A DNA stretch of 64,000 nt from Piromyces finnis (lineage: Eukaryota > Neocallimastigomycota > Neocallimastigomycetes > Neocallimastigales > Neocallimastigaceae). The stretch is from NCBI GenBank assembly GCA_002104945.1, contig MCFH01000022.1, positions 434,001 through 498,000 on the forward strand, given 5' to 3'. Shown here piece after piece: positions 38,916 through 57,579 of the stretch. Numbering within the stretch: position 1 is the stretch's first letter; each line of letters begins with the position of its first letter. The position numbers and the translations under genes are program-made. The notes under the pieces were generated by a model. The model did no database searches, was not told where the DNA came from, and saw only the letters and a program-made list of their open reading frames with translations.

Positions 38916-40262
38916 CTGTTGTAAATATGAAAAAATAACTTTTAAATTAATAAACTTAATTGTTATTTGACATTAATATTTTTTTATTTGAAAATTTTAT
39001 TTTTTTTTTTACATCTAAATTTGAATAATATATTTGGTATTTTTTTTTATTAAAGAAAACTATAAAGGTGTTTATAAAACAGATAATATAGTTTATATAA
39101 ATAATAAATTTAAAAATTGAATAGTAATTTATAATTGAATATTCAATGTTGGAATTGTTTTGTATTTGTATTTGTGAAAATATAAAAGATGCATTTAAAA
39201 TTATCGAAGATACAATGCTTAATTTATGTTTTACTTCACTATTTTCTTCTGTTTATTTTAGTATATACATATTAATAATAATGAAATTTCTGTTAATTTT
39301 TTTTTTTTTTTTTTTAGAGTTCTTCATTAATTAAAAATTGAATATAATTTATTTCCAAATAATGTTGTACCTGCTTGATACATTATTTTTTTTAAATATT
39401 AAAATAATATCATAAATAATATATATTTGTTATTAAATGAACATTGATATAGATTTGTATTTATGTAAATTATTGAAATAAAATTTAAAATGGACAGTAA
39501 ATGTTTTCCTTAACATAATACCATACTTTAATTCCTATTTCATAACTTTGAAAAAGAAATTTGAAAATTAGGCATTTCTGAATTATGATTGGATAAAATA
39601 TAAAATTTTAAATTTATATAACTTAAATAATTAAATTTTTATTAAACATGATTAAGGGTTAAGAATTTCATTTATCAATTTAATTAATCATCAAGGTTCA
39701 TTAATATTTTATATATTAAATAATTAATTTATATATATATTTTTTTTATATTTTTATGTTTAAATTTGTGTTATAAAGGAATTAAAAACATTGTTGAATT
39801 TAAGAATAACAAATCCTTAATAAAATAGTTTAATTATTAACTATTTTTTAGTCAAATTCAATTATAGGATATAATTTATTTTATATAATTTTAAAATAAT
39901 CTATAAAATATTTAATTAAAATACATAAATAATATTAACTATTTTAATTTTATTAAATAACTAAATATTAAAAAGGAAAATCTTTTTTTTTTTATTATGT
40001 TAATAATTTTAAATTATAATTATAATAAAATTCATATCAATAAATATTATTATAATGTTTTATAAATTCAAATATAAATACTATTAAATTAAAAAACTTA
40101 CAAGTATTCCCATATTATTATTGTTTTTTAATTTTATGTAATTTTATATTTTCATTTTACATTTTTTTTTTAAAAAAAAATATAAATTATCAAAAGTGTT
40201 ATCATAAATAATTTTATGAAGTTTGAATTTAGTTTTTAAATACATATATATTCAATAGCAAA
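38916..40262. promoter_or_regulatory. Divergent region: Nur1-like 5' end and SIZ promoter
   Basis: The left part (to about 39383) probably contains 5' exons or introns of the minus-strand Nur1-like gene. An AG followed by an open minus-strand run (ENSEVKHKLSIVSSIILN) begins near 39245. The remaining 0.9 kb is AT-rich and is the shared upstream region with the plus-strand gene at 40263. Confidence 0.4.
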
Positions 40263-45495
<5,233 letters not shown>

Positions 45496-47767
45496 AGTAG
45501 AAATGCCCATTAAAATTTTTTATAATTAGTAAATAAAATTTTTTTAGTAAAAAATACAAAAAAAAAAAAAGTTAAAAAAAAAATAAAAAAATAAAAACAA
45601 TATAAAATAAAATTATAATTTTATTATGATCTTTTAATAAAAAACTTTTCCAAAATCTATTTAATTTCTTTAATATATATATATATTATTTTAATTTTTA
45701 ATATTACTCCTACTAATATTAATTATGAAATTATTCTATTGTGATTTATATATATTTTTCAAAAAATTTTATATTTTGAATTTAGTTTTTTAAATATTTC
45801 TATAAATATTTCTATATATCTATTTATTCCGTTTTTCTTTTTCAAATTTTTGGTTAATATAAAAATTTACTTTCTATAAGAATTAATAAATAAAACTAAC
45901 TCTTTAACCTATTTATACTTTTTAAAACCTTATACTTTTTACATGGTAAAAAAATTATAAAAATCTTAAACTTAAATTACTCTACTTATTATATTTTTAT
46001 TATTATTATTATTATTTATCATAATTAATTCTATAAATTTAATTATAATAATATTTTTAATAAAAAGTAACTATTATATTATTATTATTTATATTTGTGT
46101 CTGTTATCGTAATAATAATAGTCTATTATTAACAAACTTTAAAATAATAAAAAAAAAAAGTTAAAAAACGTGTTATATTAATTTTTTAGTAAAATAATAT
46201 TTTAATTAATTCTAATAAAATTAAATAGTTTTAAAATTATTAAAATTATGTATCTATTAATTTCGAATATTTATTAGTATATTAAAAAAGTAGATTTTAT
46301 TTCAATTAGAAAAGTTAAATAATTAATAATAATCAGTAAATATATAAATATTCTTAAAACTATTTATATGATTATTAATCCAAATGTTTAACATTTGGAA
46401 TATAAAACATATAAGATGATTTTATTCATATGAAATTCAAATTTCCATATTTTTTGAAGGTTGAGATTAAATTTATCTTAAATTTTTAATTTATTAATTT
46501 TTGAGTAAATTTATTTGTTTCGCAAATTAATGTAACACAAAAAACAATAATGTAAGTATAAATTTTATAAATTAACAAGCCACAATAAAATAAGTATATA
46601 AAATAAACTCTATAATATAAAACAAAATTAACTCAAAATAGGCTAAAAAAAATTTCCCAAAAAAAATATAATATAATATTTAATTTTATTATAATATTAT
46701 ATTAAAAAATATTTTAATCATTATTGTAATATTAAATTTAATTTATTATTAATTTTTAACATTCACTAAAAAGAAAAGTAAATCTTATTTGTAATTTGTA
46801 ACAAAAAAAATATTTAAAAATTAAGGTTTAACTTATGATAATTATATTAACCATCATTTTATTTTATTACTAATTTTTAAATTACTAATACTTAAATAGT
46901 AGCTTTTATTATTGAAAAGGATATTATTACTTATATTAATTATGAAATGAATAGCTTTCATTATATAAAGTTATATTATAATTTTTATTGATCATCAAAG
47001 AAAAATGAATATTTTATTATGTTGTTTACTGATCATCAAAGAAAAATGAATATTTTATTACGTTGTTAAGGTAAAATTTTCATTAGTTTTTTTTTTTACT
47101 ATTATACCAAATTATTCTCATTTACTTTTATATTAGTATTACTTTAAATTTTAATTATTTTACTATTATTCTTTTAACTTTTTTTCTTTATAATAATAAA
47201 TTTTTAATTTATTATAATTATTAATTTCTGTTTTTTGTTTTTTATATATATTTAATAGATTTTAATATAAAATTAAAAAAAAAATAAATAAAAAAAAATA
47301 TTTATATACAATTTATTATTAATTATTTTGGAATAAATCTTATTTGTTTCTATTTTAAAATTGATCTACATTTATTAATTTATTTATTATTAATTTATAT
47401 TTTATTAAAAAATATATGAAATAATTAAATAAAATGATATATTATTAATTATATAAATTAAAAAGTGATAATTTTTCCCAATTATTAATAAATAAGGTTT
47501 TGTTTTAATATTAAAAATAAAATAATAAAGTTTATTTAGTATAATAATTAAAATTTAATTTTAGTAAAATTTTAAAAATAAGAGGAATACAAAAATATAA
47601 AAATAAATCATATATAAAAGAATAAATGTATTTATAAAAAAAAAAATTTAAAATTAAAATAATTAAATATAAATATAAAAGGAAAAATAATAGAAAATAA
47701 TATTTGTAGAAATTATAATTTATTTGTATAGTAAAAATTTTTTTATTAAAATTAATAAAATATAATA
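45496..47767. other. Intergenic, 2.3 kb
   Basis: Extremely AT-rich, with no recognisable gene. It holds one local duplication at 46989-47067. Confidence 0.6.
46989..47067. repeat. 41-base direct duplication, two copies
   Basis: The unit starting TGATCATCAAAGAAAAATGA occurs at 46989-47029 and again from 47030 to 47067, with one T/C difference. It is a recent tandem duplication. Confidence 0.85.
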
Positions 47768-48721
47768 ATGGGTTCTGGTGAAGGAGGATGTTTTAATGGA
47801 AAAGGAAAGTGTTGTTGCTTTTTCTTTTTATCAGAAAAATATGCCGAAGTTTTAGCAACTGTTTTTATGATTGTAAGAAGAATAAAAAAAATTCATATAG
47901 TAATAAAAAAAGTCTTATAAAGAAAACATAATAATATATAATATATATAATATATAAATAAATAGGGAATTTGTGCAGGTACTCACTTTTTAAATATTAT
48001 GATTCATGAAGAAATTGGTACCTTCTTATCAACAGTTGCCTATATATTTGATTCAACAGTACTTGTATCACTTATTGTATTCCTTGTCGGTCTTTTTATT
48101 GTAAATATTATAAAAAATAAAATATTAATAATTAAAATAAGATTATATGAGGTATTAATTTGATATATTTTTATATTTATATATATTAAAAAAAAAAGCA
48201 AAAAAAGCCATTATTAAAGCAAGTAACAATCGTATTTGCAGTTTACATATTCTTTTCTCTTTCATGTTTCTGTTGTAATTTCATTACATTAATTTTTGGT
48301 GACTGTTATCGTGAAACTTACAACTTATTTACAGTATACAAAGACTATTATATTGAAGCTAATCCAAATACTGAATTAGATGAAAATGAAATTAAAAGTA
48401 ATATTAAAAAGAAGTTCTATATTGAAGCTATTTTACATATTTTCTCATTAGGTTTTTTGGTAAGTAATTTCATTATTTAAAATCTATATTTTTTTATTTT
48501 ACATATTGTTAATATTTTTTTTTAAAAAAAAATAAAAAAAGATTTATTATTATGTCGTAACAAGTTCATATGTTGAAAAAATTAGTCAAGATGGTGATGA
48601 ATATAGTCGTAAAATCCTTGAAAGTAGTCATCCTAAAAACACTACTGGAAATAGTTATAACTATAACCAAAGTAAAAATAGTAATAGTACTTTCAACACT
48701 TCAAAGAGTGTTGGTGTTTAA
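47768..48721 (+). CDS. Small four-helix membrane protein, unknown
   Basis: Four exons: 47768 to about 47872, about 47966-48101, about 48201-48461, and about 48541 to the stop at 48719-48721, giving about 230 residues. The cytosolic-looking start MGSGEGGCFNGKGKCCC has a Cys cluster, possibly palmitoylated. Four hydrophobic segments follow: YAEVLATVFMIGICAGTHFL, FDSTVLVSLIVFLVGLFI, VTIVFAVYIFFSLSCFCC, and FYIEAILHIFSLGFLIYYYVV. The tail is Ser/Asn-rich and soluble. The layout resembles MARVEL or tetraspan proteins, but no family motif is secure. Probably a plasma-membrane or vesicle protein. Confidence 0.7.
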
Positions 48722-49324
48722 ATTTAAAGTTTAAATTTAAAGCAGTCTTAATGAAAGTAAATTTAATATAGAAATAGGTATTATTATTATAATACAAAGA
48801 TATTTATGTATTAGTGAATTTCTTTCAAAAAATATAGAAATAATTTTTATAGAAAAATTATTATTAATATAATTATTAAATAATATATATAATAATTAAT
48901 ATTATTAATAATAATAGAAAAAATTAAAAAGATATAATAATAACATTATGATAATTATAATATTATTTCTTTAATATTTTTTTTAATAATATTTATTTAA
49001 AAGAGATAATATAAAATAATATATAATGTACAAAAAAAAAAAAGAAATTTTAAAAAAGAAAGTAATAAAAATTACTTAAACATGAAAAAATGTAAATAAA
49101 TAAAAAAAAAATAAAATAAAAAAAAAAAAAAAACAAGTTAAAAGTTATTTTAATATATATAAATATAAATATATTATTTTTTCTTATTAAAAACTGTCTT
49201 GTTTAATCTTATAAAGAAATAATTTATAAAAATTTCTAATAAAAAATAAATTATATCTTTATAATAAAATTTTGTTAAAAAATTATTTTTCTAAAAATTG
49301 TTTTTCTGATAAGTGAATATAATT
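48722..49324. other. Intergenic left of LINE remnant
   Basis: About 0.6 kb of A-rich 3' flank of the membrane-protein gene. AATATAATT at 49316-49324 is a candidate target-site duplication with 50465-50473. Confidence 0.5.
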
Positions 49325-50466
49325 CTATTCCTCCTATGTCTCATTACTCTTGGGCCAAAGAATCTTGTTCACTACATAAGAAGCTTATGAAAATAAATAT
49401 TAAAAGTACTAAAGATATTAGAGAATATTATTGGAATAATAGTAGCCTAAATAATGGAAGTAAAGCCCTCAGATATACTAACAACAAATTCCTTAATTCA
49501 AATCGCCTAATGCATATCGGTCTCAACAAACCTCACTTAAATTTAGGAATTACCTGGATTATTCGTATTCGATGCGGTTATGAAAATACTACCCGAATTG
49601 CTATTGCCAGTAATAGAGTTACTCCTGACTGCCCTCGTGTCTGTCCATGTTGCGGATATGACGAACAATCTTTTTACCATTGGATATTAGAATGTTCTGC
49701 ATTCTCTGAATACAGAGCTTCTTCACTTAGCTTTCTTGACGATCTTTTTACCCTTTTTTACAATAAATATAAGAATAAATTCATCACATACTTACTCCCC
49801 AAAACGGAAGTAAGAAAAACAATTTATAACTATATTTTTACGTTCCTTCTTGGTGGAACTTTAGCTTATGATGAGCTACAAATCGATAAGGCGGAACAAA
49901 GACATTTGAATGAACAGCTTTACAGTTCATCGGGGTCTCATGTTCCATATGTAGAGGGTCTCGCGGCTTTTCTTACTAAAACAATCCCTATCATTAGTAG
50001 CTCTATGAAGCTACTTTTTGATAGGTTTAGTAAGACACCTAACGTAATCAAGAGCGCCGACGTCGTACCGATATGGCAAAGGATCATTTCCAATGTTCCG
50101 TACACAGGGTTCAATGTTAGTATTTCCTAAAATTCGAATGAAAACATTATGAACTCATGGGAGAGTTTAGTGGACACCACACTATCACACCTGATGTTAC
50201 TTCTTTTTTTTATTTCATTTAATTTATTAGGTAGGGACCAATCCCACACAGTACAAATTGCAGAGTTCATTGAACTTTTATGCAACTTAAATAATTATTT
50301 TATATTATTTTATATTTATATTTTTATTTATATATATTTTATTATTTTTATTTATTATTTATTATATCAATATCAATATGTATTATCACCTAATGTTATG
50401 TAATATCTCAAATTAAATAAATAAATAAAATATGTGTATTCTCTTCCTAGTCTAAAAAAAAAAAAA
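49325..50466 (+). mobile_element. 5'-truncated LINE (non-LTR retrotransposon) with poly(A) tail
   Basis: The 3' end of a LINE: the final part of ORF2, a 3' UTR of about 320 bases, and a terminal A-run at 50454-50466. Its base composition is visibly richer in G/C than the surroundings. AATATAATT flanks both ends (49316-49324 and 50465-50473, the latter overlapping the tail), but this is weak evidence in such AT-rich DNA. The reverse transcriptase and endonuclease parts are missing, so the copy is dead on arrival. Confidence 0.78.
49336..50130 (+). pseudogene. C-terminal fragment of LINE ORF2
   Basis: An open stretch of 264 codons without upstream context of its own gene; the frame is already open upstream of the ATG at 49336. 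It carries the zinc-knuckle region typical of the end of LINE ORF2 proteins: CPRVCPCCGYDE, then HWILEC (CPxCG..E..HxxxxC). The preceding ITWIIRIRCGYENTTR resembles the stretch that usually precedes this knuckle. It lacks the YxDD reverse transcriptase core. The preserved frame suggests a young insertion rather than a host gene. Confidence 0.75.
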
Positions 50467-50611
50467 TATAATTATTTTTAATAATAAATACAGGTGTAGC
50501 AATTAAAATATGATAAAAATAAAACAATATAGAAATAAATTTGTTATTTTTAAATTTTTATTTGAATATATTTTTTATTTTAAATTAAATGTATTACAAT
50601 TTTCAATTCTA

Positions 50612-53131
50612 TTAATTTGCACATGATTCAGTTTTACTTCCATTCCCTACATGTGTAGTATTTTTTATATTACTTGTATATATATTACTGGACTTGTTGA
50701 GCATACTCATACTTTTTAATTTTGATCTTAAAGCAACATATTGAGTAATATCTGTACCATTAGAATCAATCATATCAAATCCAGGTTTAGTAATAAGTAA
50801 ATGAACTCTTGAACCAATTAATATATAAACACATGCAAAATGAAGGAAACAATTGAAAAGAATTGTTAAAAAGAAATATAGTGGATAATTTTTACCGTCC
50901 AGTTTTTTAATTAATTCATTAACAAGATAGTCAGAAATGTTTGTACTGAATATTACAAATGTATAACAAATGTCACCAAATTTTTTTGAATGACTTCCAG
51001 TAGCAATAATCATAAATATAAGAGCAATAAACTATTTTATTTATTTTAAAATTATTTAAATAAAGAAATTAGTATAAACCATTTTTCAAATAATTATAAA
51101 TTAATAATTAACAATAAATAAAAAATTATTAAATATTGTTTTAGTACTATTTGCTATTTGTAAAATAAAAATATAATATAATATAACATAATATTTATAT
51201 GATATAAAAAAGTTACTACTTACAACAAAACCAAGGTATGCTTGATATACTTTATTTAGAGATTGATAATTACTGTATTCTCCAACAGGAATACGAGAAT
51301 AACCAATTGAACCAATTGCTTCATAGAAAAATTCACACGAAAATATAATAACTACCTTGTATATAACTGCAATACTAATTGCAGTCATAATACTATATAA
51401 TAAACGCTTATTATCTAATTTATTTGACATAATCGACTTTGTTTTGAAAATACAATAAATACGATAAGCAACTGCAAACATTGGAATATAAATTAGATTT
51501 GTACCAAGTGCTTCAATTACAACAAAAATTTTAATTTTAGCAATTGAGTATGACGGAATATATTTCAATAACTTTATCATATTTAAAGCACATCCTCCTA
51601 CAATTAAATTACAAAACACCGGTGATATAACCTTAATATAAGGATGATTTCTTAATCTATAAGCCATATAAATTATAAATAAACAGAATATAATTGTTAA
51701 AACAATTATGGAGATAGATAATATTCCAAATAAACCTAAGTTAGAAGTAATTAATTCATTCAAGTTTTTAAAAATTAAATTTATATTAATAACATTATTA
51801 TATTGTATAAAATTTCTAATTTTTAATGGAAGAAGACATAATATTTCATAAAATGGTACCATATATTTTGACTTAAATATATCTCTTATATATAATTTCT
51901 TAGTTTTTTCCATGGTACTACATATAACTGGATTATCATTACAATAGGTTTGCATGTCTTCGTCTGAATCTTTTTTAGTAAAATCAAATGTTGGAATACA
52001 ACCAAATTCATCAGCACGTAAAAGTTGTATTTTCTTATCTGTAAGGATAAGTGCGATTTCTGCGAGTATTTCTGGTTTAATATCACTATACTTATTGGCA
52101 ACTAAAAGTTTATGATTAGTTACACTCTGATGTTTTGGTAAAGGTGTCATAGGAAGATCAACATTATTGTATTTTAATTTTTTAAATATAATATTATGAG
52201 ATGCTTTTGCTTTAAAAAAAGTTGATCCATTTGTCATATACTCGTAAAATGCATTATCTAGAGTTAAATCAAATGTTTCTTTTATTTGATTAGAGTAACT
52301 TTTAACAAAATTTTTGAAATTCTTTAACAAAGAATTGGAAGTATTATTATAAAATAATTTCATATGATCTGGGTCATAATCTGGTGATAAATTGAATTTA
52401 TCACTTGCATATTCAACAAAAAGATTTAATAAATCATTATCGTCAGAAACTGAAATGATTTGGGGTTGAGAATTTTTTTTTAAATTTACTATTAAATCAT
52501 CCCATGTATAACTTTCCATATTATTTATTAATTCTTGGGTATTCTTATAGTTTGGATCTAGCTCATCAAGATGGTAGTAAAATACATTAAAATCATTTTC
52601 ATAAGGAATGCCAATTAATTTTTTTTTATATATACCATAACTTAAACTTTTAGGATCATGAAATTCGAGATCTTTCATGTCAATATATTTGGAGAGATCA
52701 TGAAATAATTCAAGAGATGGATATCTATGTCCAACATTTTTATGAATTATATTACTTTGTATTGTGGCCATTTCATTAAATAAAATTCTTTCGTCAAGCA
52801 CTACCATATCATAACTTTTATCTTTTAATTTTTTAGATAAAAAATTCATGTAATCAAGAGCCATAGAGTTATAATGTGGATCACTTGGTGGATAAGGATA
52901 AAATAGAAAATTTACTTCATAATCTTTAAGTATTTCATTATCTTTAACTTTTTCGTTAAAATATCCACTTAAATATTCTATATATTTGTCTTGATATTCA
53001 TAAGTTTTAAATGTTTCAGATATATCAATTTGTTTTAAACATACTTTAATTCTTTTCTTTTCAGATTTTACAGTAACTAATAATAAAGATATCAAAAAAA
53101 ATAGAAGGAATCTTTTAAATTTTTGAGTCAT
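50612..53131 (-). CDS. Class C-type GPCR with solute-binding-protein ectodomain (receptor 1)
   Basis: Two exons, 53131-51224 and 51031-50612, give about 775 residues. The signal peptide (FLLFFLISLLLVTVKS) precedes an ectodomain of about 450 residues resembling bacterial extracellular solute-binding proteins: KVCLKQIDIS, YDMVVLDERILFNEMA, YGIYKKKLIGIPYENDF, TFFKAKASHN. Seven helices follow, from about residue 460: the first LGLFGILSISIIVLTIIFC, then HPYIKVISPVFCNLIVGGC (a 7tm_3-type helix 2 entry), IFVVIEALGTNLIYIPMFAV, and so on. The intron falls in helix 5 (LGFV / FIALIFMIIATGS). The cytosolic tail is about 50 residues, Ser/Asn-rich. It is the most divergent of the four paralogs here and shows no long identical patch with them. 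Ligand unknown; sugar or peptide sensing is plausible. Confidence 0.85.
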
Positions 53132-53617
53132 TTTTTATAACATTTAGTTAATATTTAATAAATTTAAATAACAAGAAATGTAAGGATATCTTTTTTTATC
53201 ATGGATATTTTTGATTTTATATTATAAAAATTTTGTAATAAAATATATATGTCTTTAATGTTTAATAATAAAAATAATTTTATAATATGAAAATAGTTTA
53301 TATAAAATTTGTGTTAGAATTTATTATAATAATTTTCTTCACCATTTTTCAAAAAAATAAATAAAATAAAATTAATATAATAAAATATTATATTGGTTTA
53401 GCTTTCAATAATTATATTCAGTAATAAAAAGTTTATAAATTCTATTAATAAACTGTGATATGATATATCCACATCTTTTTTTAATCAAATTAATCAAAAT
53501 TAATTGTTTTTCCTAAATTCTATTTTTTATTTTTACATTTTAATTTTTAGGATAATTATATTATCATAAGTTTAAATTTTAAATTTTTCCATTAATATTT
53601 TTCCATGATACTATTTA
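53132..53617. other. Intergenic between receptors 1 and 2
   Basis: 486 bases, AT-rich, 5' flank of receptor 1 and 3' flank of receptor 2. No element is recognised. Confidence 0.6.
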
Positions 53618-56015
53618 TTAAACTCTTTCTGTATATATATTAGATTTACGTTTAATATATTTTAAAGTACTTATTCTATTTTTTAATTTAAATCTTAATC
53701 CAATATATTGTGTGGCATCATTATAACTGTTTGTATTACTTTGACTTGTATTTTTTTCAGAGTTGGGGTATAATAAAATTAGTACAATTCTTGATACTAC
53801 CAAAACATAAACGCAACTAAAATGAAGGAAACAATTAAAAAGAATAGTTAAAAAAAAGTATAAAGGATAGTTATCTCCACCATCTAATTTTGTTATTAGG
53901 CGTTCAACAAGAAAATCTGATATATTTGTACTGAAAATAACGAACGTATAACAAATATCACCAAAATTCTTAGATCTACTTCCAGTAGCAATAATCATGA
54001 ATATTAATAAAATAAACTATTTAAATTTGAAAAAATAATAATTTTAATAAATATTATTTTTAATTTTTTATATATTATTTTCTTTAAATAATAGTACGTA
54101 CAACAAATGTTAGGTATATTTGATAAATTTTATTGAATAGTTCATTATTTGAATAATTTCCTACGGGAATGCGGGCATACGTAACAGAACCGATTGCTGT
54201 GTAATAAAAGCTACATGTAAAAACAATTACTATTTTATAAATAACAGCAATACTAATTGCGGAGAAAATACCTATTAAAAGACGTTTATTATTTAAAGAA
54301 TTTGACATAAATGATTTTGTTTTGTATATACGGAAAATACGATATGCAACTGCAAACATTGGAATATAAATTAAATTTGTTCCAAGAGTTTCAAGAATAA
54401 GAAATATCTTAATTTTTCCACGGGAATAGGGAGGAATGAATTTTAATAATTTTATCATATTTAAAATACACCCAATAACAATTAAATTACAAAATATGGG
54501 TGATATAACTTTAATGTATGGATGTTCTTTTAATTTGTATGTCATATAAATAACAAAACAACAGAATACAATGACTAATATGGTAAGAATTATTGATAAT
54601 ACTCCATATACTCCTAAATTATCGGTAATAAATTCATTCACATTTTTTAATGAGAATTCTATATATTTAATATCATTTGTAATAAAAAAGTTTTTAAATC
54701 GGATTGGAATAAAGCATAATATTTCATAAAATGGTACCATTGTGTCAGAACTAAAAATATCTCTAATATAAAGTTTTTCCACTTTATCCATTGCATCACA
54801 AATAACTGGATTATTATTGCAATAATCTTGTAAATCTTGATCGGAATCCTTTTTAGTGAAATCAAATGTTGGAATACTTCCATATTTTTCAGCACGGAAT
54901 AATTGTGCTTCTTTATCGGTAAGAATGAGAGCCACTTCAGCAAGAAGATCAGGTTTAATATCACTATATTTATTTGCAACTAAATATTTATTTGTTGTAG
55001 CACTTTGATATTTTGGAGGAAGAGATAAAGGAATTCCATCGTTTCCATATTTCGATTTAAAAAGGAAGTTATGAGAAGCCTTTGCTTTAAAGAATGTTGA
55101 ATTTTTTGTTAAGAAGGATGAATATGCATCATCTAAAGAAGTACGAGCTGCTTTTATTGGCTCATTATTAGGTGAAAATGATTTTACTAAATCACGAAAT
55201 TTTGTATAAAAATCTGTAGATTCTTCATCATCATAGAATATCTTAATATAATCTGGATTATATTCTGGAGATAAAGTATGTATATTATTTGTATATTCAA
55301 TTACGAAATTTAACACATCATTGTCATCACCCAATGCAAGTACAAAAGGTTGAGAATTCTTTTCCATTTTTTCCAATAAAGATTCCCATGTAAAATCTTT
55401 CATGTTTTCTACTAATGCCATTGTGTCACTGCCATTTGCATTTGAATTTTCACCATCTTTATGATAATACAATACATCGAAATCGTATTCAAACGGAATA
55501 CCATAAATTTTTTTCTTATACATTCCATAACTTAAAATTTTTGGATCATGAAATTCTAGATCATCCTTATTAATATATTTGGTTAAGTCGTGTAATAATT
55601 CAAGAGAAGGTTGTCTAAATTTAGTTTCTTTAAAAATTCTTTCAGATTCCATTAAAGCGATATCATTAAATAAAATTCTTTCATCAAGCAGTATCATATC
55701 ATATTCTTTTCTAGGCAATACTTTAGCCAAATCATTCATATAATCAAATGGTACTGATTGACCATTAGTTTCAACAGGAATATATGGATAAAAATAGATA
55801 TCGAGTTCATAATTATTAAGTCTTTCATTATCTTTTACTTTTTCTACAAAATAATTATTTAATTCATTTCTATACTTTTCCCAATCATCATGTAGTACAG
55901 TTCTAGGCATATCAGGTTGTTTTATACATATTTTGATTCTTTGTTTTTTAGCAAAAACTGTAATAAAAACAAAAAATAAAATAAAATATAAACCAGAAAT
56001 ATTTCGAAGTCTCAT
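53618..56015 (-). CDS. Class C-type GPCR with solute-binding-protein ectodomain (receptor 2)
   Basis: Exons 56015-54102 and 54016-53618 give about 770 residues. The signal peptide (YFILFFVFITVFA) is followed by the binding domain: KICIKQPDMPRTVLHDDW, YDMILLDERILFNDIA, GIPFEYDFDVLYYHKDGE, TFFKAKASHNFLFKSKYG. Helix 1 begins near residue 467 (VLSIILTILVIVFCCFVIY), then HPYIKVISPIFCNLIVIGC. The intron sits in helix 5 after TFVV. Codons 24-578 (55946-54282) are almost base-for-base identical to receptor 3 on the other strand, while the signal peptide, helices 4-7 and tail differ. The tail (NSEKNTSQSNTNSYNDATQY) is its own. The donor is GTACGT, differing from GTATGT in receptors 3 and 4. Confidence 0.88.
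54282..55946. repeat. Left arm of receptor palindrome, 1665 bases
   Basis: Reverse complement of 57652-59316, the same length without a gap. Differences seen by eye: one synonymous C/T in the codon after EIL, three bases around NMIKLL versus NTIKVL, and one C/A changing Leu to Ile. Outside the arm, similarity falls sharply. Confidence 0.9.
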
Positions 56016-57579
56016 TATCCAATTTTGTTATTAAAATTAAAAATATTTTTAATATATATATTTCTTTTATTTTATTTTATTAAAATATATTAAAAAATTA
56101 TGTATATAATTTACATTTAAATAAAGTTTTAATATGTTTTTTACTTTTTTTTCTATTTATTATTCATAATTTTAGTATAACTATTTTTTTTATTTAAAGA
56201 TTGATATTATATTTATATTTCATATGTATTTTATAAATATCTTACTCATAATAATCACATCATAAATAAAAACATTATACTTAATAATAATAAAATATAT
56301 AAAATGGTAAATAAATAGAGAATTTGAAATAAAACATATTTCAAACAGTATATATAAAGATATATAGAATATAGAAAAAATATGTTAAAATTTTTCCTAA
56401 ATTATATCTAATAATATAAAGAAATAATTATTTTAAAATAATAGAAAAAAATTCATTTAGACATGAAATTAAATTATTTAGCTAACTTGAAATCAGAGAA
56501 ACCATTTTTGACCTTTATTTAAAAAATTTTTCTAGATCTAGAGAAGAATTTAACATTAATGATACAATTTATTATAAATATGTATATTATACATGTAATA
56601 AATAAAATATCATAAATATATAAAGATTCTCTTAATTATGAAACAAAAATATTTAAATAAATCGAAAATAATTATAAATCAATAAAAATAGTTTATTAGT
56701 TTATATACTATGTAGTTTTATTTATAAAGAATTAAATTTTATTATATAAATTTCTAATTCAAAACTTTATTATGTATATTTCTCTCTTTTCTAAATATCA
56801 AAAAATATTTTTTTTGACAATTTATACTATATAAACTCATTTTTAAGCAAGAACTTTTTTAAGACAAAGTACTTTTTAATCTATTTTTTTACTAATTAGC
56901 TTGATTCAATAACTAATTTCCAATGATAATTTTAAAAATAAAAATTAGGAAAAAATTTATAGTTCGATAATAATAAAAATAAGTATTTAGACTCTCTCTC
57001 AAAACTTTATTTATTTTATTTATTTAATTTAAAAAAAATAATTTAACATGAATCAAAAAATAAAAATAAAAGTTACAAAAATAAAATCTAAAGAACATTT
57101 TATTATATAAATTCATGAAATGAATAGCTGCACAAAAATTTATATTGAATATTTTCTTTCATAGTTTATTTATTCATTATATAGTAATTTTTTATATCTA
57201 TTTTATCTATAATATATTTATTATAAGTATTTAGTTTCGTTTTATCCTATTTAATAAAAAAAGATGAAAAAATAAATATGATAATAAATGAGGAAAATAT
57301 AAATATTTAAAACCAAAATTTAGAATCTAAAATTTATTTATATTTAGAAATTTATTTTTATTTTTATAATAATATTTTATTATTTAACTTAATAAAATAT
57401 TTAAATTTGATTTATCATTTTTTTTAAAATATTATAAATAAAAACAATTAATAAAAAAAAAAAAAAAAGAATTAAAAAAATATAAAAATTTAATAGCGTA
57501 TTTATATATATTTATATATGCTAATAATTATCTTTTATTAATTATTACTTATAACTTTGCGTTTAGGGAATATAATAAA
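56016..57579. promoter_or_regulatory. Divergent intergenic at the palindrome centre
   Basis: About 1.56 kb between head-to-head receptor genes 2 and 3, with no ORF of note. It must contain both promoters. No mirrored sequence was noticed between its halves, so the palindrome arms are confined to coding sequence. Confidence 0.55.

Noticed and set aside
49281-50479. Alternative LINE target duplication AATTATTTTT (49281 and 50470)
   Set aside because: A ten-base A/T word is expected by chance here and would place the left end upstream in ordinary host-like sequence.
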